Assembly: GCA_019192455.1 (NCBI GenBank)
Contig: JAHCML010000005.1
Coordinates: 202,141 to 238,431 of the forward strand
Origin: Alphaproteobacteria bacterium SS10
Lineage (GTDB): Bacteria; Pseudomonadota; Alphaproteobacteria; TMED2
Reading direction: 5' to 3'
Length of the DNA: 36,291 nt
In this document: positions 7,378-14,700 of the stretch, piece after piece
Numbering within the stretch: position 1 is the first letter of the stretch
Layout of the letters: each line of letters opens with the position of its first letter
Notes under the pieces: generated by a model
What the model was told of the DNA's origin: nothing
Databases searched by the model: none
The model's input: only the letters and a program-made list of their open reading frames with translations
Position numbers and translations under genes: made by a program

Positions 7378-8268
7378 ATGACTGTTGTTAAGACTTTCGC
7401 ATCAACCAAGCTGGGCGTTCGCGCACCGCTTTTGGCTCTGGCCGCCGTCGGTGTTGCCGCTGGCTTCTCGTTTCTCGCGCCCCAGGCAACCGCTGCCGAT
7501 GCGGATGAGGCGATTACCCTCTATGACCGTTTTGAGCAGGTTTCCTGCGGTGTTCGGACCGTCAGCTATGTCAGCTCTGTGACTATCGTCCCTAGCGTGC
7601 CTGAGAACCGGGTGAATGATGTTGCGGCCATTGGGCTTGCCTTTGACGGCCTTAATGATGGCGCTGGTGAGCCGGTGCAGGTTGCACTAACCGTGGATCG
7701 GGGCAGCGAGGATCGCGATGGCCGCGCGGCTTTGGTTTACCCACCTGAGACCGTGAACAAAGAGGCCCACGACGTTGCGTTGGATACCGTCTGTGCCAAC
7801 GGTACATGCTCGATGTACATCCCGCTTTACGCCTATGAGATGCTGCCAATTGATGGTCCGCAAACCGTTGATGTTGGTGTTGTTGCGACCGATGTTGGCG
7901 GCAATCGTCTTAGCGAGCAGGTCATCAACGTTACGATCCCACCGCGCCAGGTTGATGTCGGCGCCAGCCGGTTTGAAGACTTCTCAGTCACCTTCGAGGG
8001 TCAGGCCGCCGCCATCCGTCCACTGCCAGGCTATGAGAACCGGGTTCGCAGCTATGCCCTGCAGCTCGAGGATGCCGATGGTTGGCGTGAGATTGACCTG
8101 ACCGCGATCGAGAAAGCCGGTGATATCTGGTTGGTCCAGTGGGTCGGTGATCTGAAATACTTTGGTGTCGTCGTGATCGATGCGACCGGTGCTTGGAAGA
8201 ACAAGATCGAGCTGGTCAATCTGAACGAGGATTGGGGCTTCCAGACCTATGATGGTCAGTGCCGCTAA
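7378..8268 (+). CDS. Exported protein of unknown function
   Basis: I do not recognise this 296-residue protein. It starts with a Sec-type signal peptide (basic start, hydrophobic stretch at about residues 17-36, likely cleavage after ATA at residue 39). The mature part is rich in beta-strand-like sequence with many Val and Asp residues and no further membrane segment. Four cysteines (57, 139, 144 and 295) could form two disulphides. A central segment (PQTVDVGVVATDVGGN) and a C-terminal part (YALQLEDADGWREIDL) resemble immunoglobulin-like or carbohydrate-binding sandwich folds, but that is impression only. GGAGGG lies upstream of the ATG. A terminator hairpin follows, so it is probably monocistronic, and it precedes the first RTX gene by 456 nt. 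Confidence 0.75.
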   Translation: MTVVKTFASTKLGVRAPLLALAAVGVAAGFSFLAPQATAADADEAITLYDRFEQVSCGVRTVSYVSSVTIVPSVPENRVNDVAAIGLAFDGLNDGAGEPVQVALTVDRGSEDRDGRAALVYPPETVNKEAHDVALDTVCANGTCSMYIPLYAYEMLPIDGPQTVDVGVVATDVGGNRLSEQVINVTIPPRQVDVGASRFEDFSVTFEGQAAAIRPLPGYENRVRSYALQLEDADGWREIDLTAIEKAGDIWLVQWVGDLKYFGVVVIDATGAWKNKIELVNLNEDWGFQTYDGQCR

Positions 8269-8279
8269 GCTCTGTTTTT

Positions 8280-8293
8280 CGGCTTATAAGCCG
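8280..8293. repeat. 14-bp perfect palindrome after the exported-protein gene
   Basis: CGGCTTATAAGCCG is a perfect palindrome starting 12 nt after the stop codon, preceded by a T-run. On the minus strand it could act as a terminator; on the plus strand it is too compact for a normal hairpin loop. Confidence 0.4.
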
Positions 8294-8333
8294 TTGAATA
8301 TTTAATAAAACACATTGCAATATGCGTTAAAGC

Positions 8334-8364
8334 AACTGCCCCATTTTGGGGCAGTTACTGCTTT
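8334..8364 (+). terminator. Terminator-like hairpin
   Basis: AACTGCCCC (8334-8342) pairs perfectly with GGGGCAGTT (8348-8356) around an ATTTT loop, and a moderately T-rich tail (ACTGCTTT) follows. It ends the transcript of the exported protein at 7378. Confidence 0.65.
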
Positions 8365-8645
8365 ATGCTCTTGCAAAATGGGTTGGTACTATTTTGTGCA
8401 GTATGTGGGCATGCCAATTTTCTGAATGAAATCCGTCTATTAGCGAAAAAAACCGGATGGGTTTAGCGATAAATTTTAGGTAAATTTTTATCAATTTGAT
8501 CTTCTTAACTTATTGATATTAAACAAAAAAATATATGTTTTTGATGAATTTTAGACTGTTTGGGCTCAAATAAACCCCGATCGCGGCTCGTTGCGCCCGC
8601 TGATCCGCTGAGAAATTAACCTTTTGGCTTCGGAACTGTGCCAGT
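8365..8645. other. AT-rich gene-free region upstream of the first RTX gene
   Basis: This stretch holds no credible ORF. The part from about 8440 to 8560 is far more AT-rich than the rest of the window, with runs of A and T (for example AAAAAAATATATG near 8525). Such sequence is suited to bending or to binding IHF or H-NS-like proteins, and it lies directly upstream of a sigma-54-like promoter, where enhancer and IHF sites are expected. I could not identify a specific activator site. Confidence 0.5.
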
Positions 8646-8661
8646 TGGCAGGCCATTTGCT
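8646..8661 (+). promoter_or_regulatory. Sigma-54-type (-24/-12) promoter candidate for RTX gene 1
   Basis: TGGCAG-GCCAT-TTGCT matches the consensus TGGCAC-N5-TTGCW except for one base, with the required GG-N10-GC spacing. Transcription would start about 12 nt after the GC, near 8672, giving a leader of roughly 54 nt before the ATG at 8725. The second RTX gene has an even better match at 16265-16280. Confidence 0.6.
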
Positions 8662-8673
8662 CCTACAGGCGGG

Positions 8674-8708
8674 AGTCACGTGTTTGGTGTGGGGATCACT
8701 GCGTGACT
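8674..8708 (+). promoter_or_regulatory. Leader inverted repeat before RTX gene 1
   Basis: AGTCACG (8674-8680) and CGTGACT (8702-8708) can pair in the 5' leader, just before the ribosome site GGGGAG (8713-8718). With the predicted start near 8672 the hairpin would sit at the very 5' end of the mRNA, where it could stabilise the transcript or affect translation. Confidence 0.4.
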
Positions 8709-8724
8709 GTTCGGGGAGTGATTT

Positions 8725-11220
8725 ATGTCTTCAACCACGCTCACTGTGAGCAACCTTCAGGACCTGGTCGAAAACGACCGGGGTGCTGTTGTTGCGGGCG
8801 TGTCCGTGGACAATCTGGCGACTGGAGTGTCGGTGGATCAGATCACGGTCGATGACAGCCGCTTTGAGATTGTGGGTGGGGTCCTGCAGCTGCGCGGTAA
8901 CCAATCCACGGATTTCGAAGTTGATGGTGCATCCGTCGATCTGACCGTGACGGCTGAGTTGTCCGATGGCAGCACCGTGACGGATGTTGTCGCGGTGACC
9001 ATCGATGATGTGGCCGAGAACATCACCCTGCGCACCGAGACCAGCTTTATTGATGAGGGCGTTGCCGAGCTGGAAATCTTCACGCGCAGCAAAAGCAATG
9101 CGCCGGATCAGTTCATCTCACTCGTTGAGGCATCAGCCACCCGGGTGTCGAGTGGCCACGGCGCCGACACCCTGCTGGGTGGTAAAGGCGCCCATACGCT
9201 CGAAGGTGCTAACGGTAATGACTTGATCATCGCTGGTGAGGGCAATGACTCTGTTAACGCTGGCAGCAACGACGATGTCATCTACGGCAATCTAGGCACT
9301 GACACTATTCTTGGTGGCAATGGGGCCGACACGGCATATGGCGGCCAGGATAATGATTCCGTAAATGGCCAGGGTGGTTCAGACATCCTCTACGGCAATA
9401 AGGGTGATGACACCGTTGTTGGCGGTGGCGGCACCGACCAAGTCTTTGGTGGTGAGGGCGCCGACGTTCTTTACGGCAATAACAGCCGCGACACCTTGGA
9501 CGGTGGTGAGGGCGATGACACCGCTTATGGCGGTACCAGCCATGATGTGATCGATGGTGGCGCCGGTAACGACCTGCTGTTCGGTAACAACAACAACGAT
9601 ACCATCACCGGCGGTGAGGGTAATGACGACATCCGCGGCGGTAATGGCCGTGACCTTATTAATGGTAATGAGGGTAATGACGTCCTAACCGGCGGCGGTA
9701 GTGCCGACACGGTTTATGGTGATGAGGGCAGTGACCAGATTTCCGGTGGTGGCGGTGGCGACCGTCTCTACGGTGGTGACGATGACGATATCATCACCGG
9801 TGATGCCGGTAATGACCGCCTCTACGGTGGTGAAGGCAATGACAACCTGGATGGCGGCGAGAACAATGACCGCCTCTATGGTGGCGCGGGCGACGACTAT
9901 ATTGAGGGCGGCGCCGGTAATGACTCTCTCTATGGCGGTGAGGGTGCCGACACCATGATCGGTGGCGCTGGCAACGACTTCTATGTTGTGAGCGCTGATA
10001 ACGATGTGATCTATGACGGCGGCGCCGGTGGGGCGGATCGGATCATCTTCCAGGACGCCACGGTCGCCGATGATCTCTCCTATATGAAGAACTTCGATGA
10101 TCTCGTGATCACCCATGTTGATGGGTATGATATCCTGGTCATCAACTTCTTCCTCGACGCCGATAACGTCATTGAGACCATCAACTTTGATGATGGCAGC
10201 ACCTTCTATGGCGGCACCGATGACGATTATGTGGTTGGTGGCCTCTATGATGCTGGCGCCGAGATTGGTGACCATGACTTTATTGATGGTCAGGGCGGTA
10301 ATGACGACCTGCGCGGTGCTGGCGGTAATGACAGCATCCTCGGCGATATCGGTAACGACCAAATTCGCGGCGATGATGGCGATGATGACCTGCACGGCGA
10401 TGAGGGTGAGGACACCCTGTTCGGCGGTGATGGCCATGACATGGCCGATGGCGGCGCCGATGATGACACCATCTGGGGTGAGGATGGCTTCGACACTATC
10501 TTCGGTGGTGGTGGTAATGACAGCGTCCTAGCTGGTGAGGGCGATGATGTTGTCTATGGTGTTGATGGCGCTGACACCCTGCGCGGCTATGAAGATGCCG
10601 ACACGCTCTATGGTGGTGATGACGACGATCTGGTGATTGGTGGTCTCTATGACGCCGGCGCTGAGGTTGGCGATCATGACGTGATCGACGGCGGTGCAGG
10701 CCATGATGACCTGCGCGGTGCCGGTGGTAACGACCAGATTAGCGGTGGCATCGATAATGACCGCATCCGTGGTGATGATGGTGATGACACCCTGAATGGT
10801 GATGCCGGTCAGGACACCATCTTCGGTGGTGATGGTGCAGATGTTGCCGATGGCGGCGCCGACAATGACACCATCTGGGGTGAGTACGGTGATGACAGCA
10901 TTTCTGGTGGCGCCGGTAATGATCGCCTGAACGGTCAGGATGGCAATGACACCTTCATCGGTGGTGAGGGTAACGACACCATGGATGGCGGGGCCAATGC
11001 TGACCTCTTCATCTTCGATGCATTGGCCGCAACCGGCGACGACATCATCCGGAACTTCGACATCACTGAAGATCAGATCCAGATCCTGGGTGCCAATGTG
11101 GCCGATCTGGTTGCCAATGCCGCTGATGTTGGTGGCAATGCGGTGATCACCCATGATGGCGGAACGATCCGCCTGCAGGGGGTCGATATCGCCGACGTGT
11201 CATCTGACCTCTTTATCTAA
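8725..11220 (+). CDS. RTX calcium-binding protein, predicted type I secretion substrate
   Basis: An 831-residue acidic repeat protein, very probably exported by a type I system. Residues 1-100 resemble the cadherin-like domain often found in such proteins (ITVDDSRFEIVGGVLQLRG). From about residue 144 to 417 there are GGxGxDxLx nonapeptide repeats that bind calcium as a parallel beta roll. Residues 418-499 break the repeats and match the haemolysin-type calcium-binding-related pattern (ADRIIFQDATVADDL, then DDLVITHVDGYDILVINFF, ending INFDDGST). More repeats follow to about 758, including a duplicated segment. The last 70 residues (DDIIRNFDITEDQIQILG to SSDLFI) look like an uncleaved C-terminal secretion signal. 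There is no Sec signal and no transporter gene nearby. The ATG has GGGGAG 6 nt upstream. It may be an adhesin, matrix or S-layer-like protein; no enzyme domain is visible. Confidence 0.93.
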   Translation: MSSTTLTVSNLQDLVENDRGAVVAGVSVDNLATGVSVDQITVDDSRFEIVGGVLQLRGNQSTDFEVDGASVDLTVTAELSDGSTVTDVVAVTIDDVAENITLRTETSFIDEGVAELEIFTRSKSNAPDQFISLVEASATRVSSGHGADTLLGGKGAHTLEGANGNDLIIAGEGNDSVNAGSNDDVIYGNLGTDTILGGNGADTAYGGQDNDSVNGQGGSDILYGNKGDDTVVGGGGTDQVFGGEGADVLYGNNSRDTLDGGEGDDTAYGGTSHDVIDGGAGNDLLFGNNNNDTITGGEGNDDIRGGNGRDLINGNEGNDVLTGGGSADTVYGDEGSDQISGGGGGDRLYGGDDDDIITGDAGNDRLYGGEGNDNLDGGENNDRLYGGAGDDYIEGGAGNDSLYGGEGADTMIGGAGNDFYVVSADNDVIYDGGAGGADRIIFQDATVADDLSYMKNFDDLVITHVDGYDILVINFFLDADNVIETINFDDGSTFYGGTDDDYVVGGLYDAGAEIGDHDFIDGQGGNDDLRGAGGNDSILGDIGNDQIRGDDGDDDLHGDEGEDTLFGGDGHDMADGGADDDTIWGEDGFDTIFGGGGNDSVLAGEGDDVVYGVDGADTLRGYEDADTLYGGDDDDLVIGGLYDAGAEVGDHDVIDGGAGHDDLRGAGGNDQISGGIDNDRIRGDDGDDTLNGDAGQDTIFGGDGADVADGGADNDTIWGEYGDDSISGGAGNDRLNGQDGNDTFIGGEGNDTMDGGANADLFIFDALAATGDDIIRNFDITEDQIQILGANVADLVANAADVGGNAVITHDGGTIRLQGVDIADVSSDLFI
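10219..10911 (+). repeat. Internal duplication in RTX gene 1 (period 402 nt)
   Basis: Residues 499-595 (10219-10509) and 633-729 (10621-10911) are near-copies at a constant offset of 134 residues. Both contain GGLYDAGAE[IV]GDHD, then DDLRGAGGND, IRGDDGDD, and G-A-D-x-D-T-I-W-G-E. The GLYDAGAE block is not an RTX repeat and marks the unit boundary. The intervening 37 residues (596-632) are ordinary RTX sequence. Confidence 0.85.
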
Positions 11221-11260
11221 ACCGTTTCATTTGCTGACCGGCTTTGGGCGGGTGTAGACA

Positions 11261-11285
11261 GGATGGCGGCAACGCCATCCTTTTT
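11261..11285 (+). terminator. Rho-independent terminator of RTX gene 1
   Basis: GGATGGCG (11261-11268) and CGCCATCC (11273-11280) pair perfectly around a GCAA loop and are followed at once by TTTTT (11281-11285). This is the clearest terminator in the window, 40 nt after the RTX stop. It also argues that the downstream thioesterase starts at 11338, not at the upstream in-frame ATG at 11263 inside the hairpin. Confidence 0.93.
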
Positions 11286-11337
11286 CATTTGCCGCTGGGC
11301 ATCTGACCACCGCATCCCAAACCCTAGATCTAAATCC

Positions 11338-11784
11338 ATGTCCAAGCCCGACACACTCCCGCCGCTTGAGGCGTTTCCAGGTCAGCAAGCCGTCACCCTC
11401 CGCTACAACGACACGGACCGTCAGGGCCATGTGAACAACGCGGTGTTTGTGACCCTGCTGGAGAGTGGGCGGGTGCCGATCCTCTATGATCAAGACGCCT
11501 CGATGCCACCGGCGGGCACCCAGTTCGTCATTGCCAATCTGAACCTCGACTTTGTGTCGGAGTTGGATTGGCGCAGCCCCGTCACCGTGGGCACGGCAGT
11601 CATTAAGATGGGAACCTCATCGGTCCGTTTTGCCCAGATCATTGTGCAGGACGGGCAGGTGGCCGGCCGCGCCGAGACGATCATCGTTCTGATGGATAAT
11701 GAAACGCGACGGGCCACCCCATTACCTGAGGCGGCCCGTGCTGAACTTGAAGCCTATTGGCTTGTCGGTGCTGCTAGGGATTAA
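11338..11784 (+). CDS. Acyl-CoA thioesterase, hotdog fold (4HBT / YbgC-like)
   Basis: A 148-residue hotdog-fold thioesterase that would hydrolyse an acyl-CoA. The family motif is LRYNDTDRQGHVNNAVFV, in which the Asp of D-T-D-x-x-G-H-V-N-N is the usual catalytic carboxylate of the YbgC/4-hydroxybenzoyl-CoA thioesterase group. The central helix follows (LLESGRVPIL), then the antiparallel strands (FVIANLNLDF, SPVTVGTAVIKMG, SSVRFAQIIV). Start ATG 11338 (MSKPDTL) is preferred, since the earlier ATG lies in the RTX terminator; the ribosome site is weak. It lies between two convergent RTX genes and overlaps the end of the second by 3 nt. No functional link to them is evident; the substrate is unknown. 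Confidence 0.88.
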   Translation: MSKPDTLPPLEAFPGQQAVTLRYNDTDRQGHVNNAVFVTLLESGRVPILYDQDASMPPAGTQFVIANLNLDFVSELDWRSPVTVGTAVIKMGTSSVRFAQIIVQDGQVAGRAETIIVLMDNETRRATPLPEAARAELEAYWLVGAARD

Positions 11785-14700
11785 ACCAGCAGGCCATCTG
11801 GGATTTCGGTTAGGCCGACCAGCAGCACGCTGTTTTCACCAGCGCTGATCAGGACGCCATCTTCGGTCACCTCGGCGGTGATCTCTTCGAAGTTGCCAAA
11901 GATCAGTTGGTCGCCCTCGGCTGCGTTGAAGTCCTCAACCACATCGTCGCCGAAGTCAGCGCGGAAGAAGTTGAAGATGTCGGCACCTTCGCCACCAACC
12001 AGCGTATCCTGGCCGCGACCGCCGCTTAGGAAGTCGTCATTGGCACCACCGTACAGCACATCGTCATTCTGACCACCGAACAGCAGGTCATTGCCGACGC
12101 CGCCCTGCAAGGTGTCGTCGTTTTCATTGCCGAACAGGCCATCGTCACCCTCGCCACCGACAACCAGATCATCACCCTTGTTACCAAAGAGCTGATCATT
12201 GTCATCGCCGCCATCGATGCTGTCTTCATCCTGGCCGCCGAACAACAGGTCCTCGCCATCGCCGCCATTGACGATGTCATTGCCCTTATCACCGAACAGG
12301 ATGTCCTGGCCGTCATCGCCGTTCACCGTATCGGCGTCCTGGCCACCAAACAGGGTGTCATTACCGGCGTTGCCCGCCAGCATGTCTTCGTCCTGGTTGC
12401 CATAGATCAGCTGGTGGCCATCATCACCATAGACCGTGTCACGGCCCTGGCTGGCGCGGGCGCCCTCATCACCGGTCTCTGACACCTGACGGTTATCGTT
12501 GAACTGGGTGAAGAGTGGGGCAGCCCCTGGGAAGGTGTTGGTGCCTGGGTTGAATTCTTGGCCCGATAGTGGCTGCAGAATGCCGCCGGGCACATCGATC
12601 AGATTGCCATTCAGGTCAACAAACAGGCCATTCTCGCCAGCAGTCCAGAGTGAGAGGAAACCGCCATAACCGTCGAAGGCCAGGCTGTAACCCGTATCAC
12701 CAAAGGTGATGACCAGATCGCCATCAACGGCCGAGACGTCAAAGCCGCTCAACCGGGCAAGGTTGATCAGGGCCTTCACATCACCGGTGCTGTCGATCGT
12801 CTCGTAGATTGAGAAGTCGATATCGGTCCGACCCGTGGCATCGCGGAACAGGCGGGCAAAGTTATTCAGCTGCAGGGTGTCACCGTCTAGCAGGCTGAAA
12901 TCACTGATGACATCGGTGTCGCCGTCATTGGTCTGACCGCGGCTGATGAAGAAGGTGTCGGCGCCATCGCCACCCACCAGGGTGTCATTGCCGGCGCCGC
13001 CATTCAGCACATCGCTATCAGCACCACCGAACAGGGAGTCGGCACCTTGACCACCAACCAGGCTGTCATTGCCCGCCCCGCCGATCAGCGCATCATCGTC
13101 GGCGCCACCGCGAACGGTGTCATCACCGTTATTGCCGTAGAGCGTGTCATTGCCAGCAGCGCCGGTGACCAGGTCATTATCCTGGCCGCCATAGGCAACA
13201 TCGTTGCCCGCGCCACCATAGAGGCTGTCCTCACCAGTGCCGCCGATTAGGAGGTCACTGTCGGCGCCGCCGCGCAGCTCATCATTGCCAGCGCCACCGT
13301 TGAGGGTGTCGTCGCCATTGCCGCCCTTCAGCGTATCGTCGCCTGGGACGTATCCTTCAGACTGGGTGCCGCGCTCATTATCGCCGGTGATGAAGTCGTT
13401 GCCATTACCACCGCTGAGGCTGTCGCTGTCACCATCGCCGTAAAGGGTGTCATCGCCCTTACCGCCATTGATGGTGTCGTCGCCCTGGGCACCGGTCAGG
13501 GTGTCATTGCCATCACCGCCGCTGATCGTATCGGCGCCTTTGCCGGCATGGATGCTGTCGTCACCGGCATTGCCAGCTAGGCTGTCATCGCCGTTTTGAC
13601 CGCGCAGGGTGTCGTCATCGGCGCCACCGCGCAGGGTGTCATTGCCGTTGCCGCCATCCAGGCTATCATCACCAACACCACCAAGTTGGCTATCGTCGCC
13701 ATTGCCGCCGATCAGGGTATCATCACCTTGGCCGCCATTCAGCGTATCGTCGCCCGCAACATAACCAGATGACTGGGTGCCGCGCTCATTATCACCGGTG
13801 AGGAAGTCGTTGCCCGCACCGCCAGCCAGGCCGTCGTTATCGCCGTCACCGTAAAGGGTGTCGTTGCCGTCACCACCATTAATGGTGTCATCGCCTTGGG
13901 CACCGGTCAGGGTGTCATCACCCTTACCGCCTTTCACCGTATCGGCACCTTTACCGGCATGGATGCTGTCATCACCCGCATTGCCGGTCAGGCTGTCATC
14001 GCCGTTCTGACCACGGATGGTGTCGTCATCATCACCGCCGCTGACGGTGTCGTTGCCGTTGCCACCGTCGAGGCTATCCTCGCCAGCACCGCCCAGCAGG
14101 CTGTCATCCTCATCGCCGCCAATCAGGGTGTCATCGCCCTGGCCACCGATCAGGGTGTCGTCACCAGGCTGGTAGCCGGAACCGGTGGTCCCACGCTCAT
14201 TATCGCCGGTGATGAAGTCATTACCCTGGCCGCCGCTCAGGCGGTCATTATCGCCGTCACCATAAAGGGTGTCGTCACCTTTGCCGCCGTTCAGCGTGTC
14301 GTTGCCCTGGGCACCGGTTAGGGTGTCATCGCCTTTCAGGCCGCTAACACTGTCATCACCCTGTAGGGCGTGGATGCTGTCATCACCTGGGGTGCCAGCC
14401 AGCACATCGTCGCCCGGGGTTGGGACGGGCTCTGGCTCGGTCAGGGTGAACGAGACGGTGATCTCATCCAGCTGATCGCCGCCGCCGCCATTCCCATCAA
14501 AGAAGGTGACGGAGATGGTGTTGTCGCCCTCAAGCAGCGTACCGCCGATCAGATCACGGCCGCCCTCATCATTCCGGCTGTCGCCGAACAGGGCATAGGG
14601 CTCAAGGTTCTCGGTTTGAACGATGGCACCGCCATTCAGGTCGAAGATCGCACTCTCAAGGGCGCGTGGCAGGTCACCACCGTCACGGGCGATGGCAACA

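Noticed and set aside
8380-8400. Another sigma-54-like sequence (TGGTAC...TGCA) before RTX gene 1
   Set aside because: The GG to GC spacing is 11, not 10, and the -12 element is poor; the site at 8646-8661 is much better.
9685-11154. Long minus-strand ORFs (250 and 208 codons) inside RTX gene 1
   Set aside because: They are antisense shadows. The Gly/Asp/Asn-rich repeat codons rarely give stops on the opposite strand, and the translations are monotonous Ile/Val/Ala sequence.
13263-14387. CRISPR-like regular repeats
   Set aside because: The regularity follows the 27-nt codon period of nonapeptides and a 411-nt coding block; there are no unrelated spacers and no cas genes.
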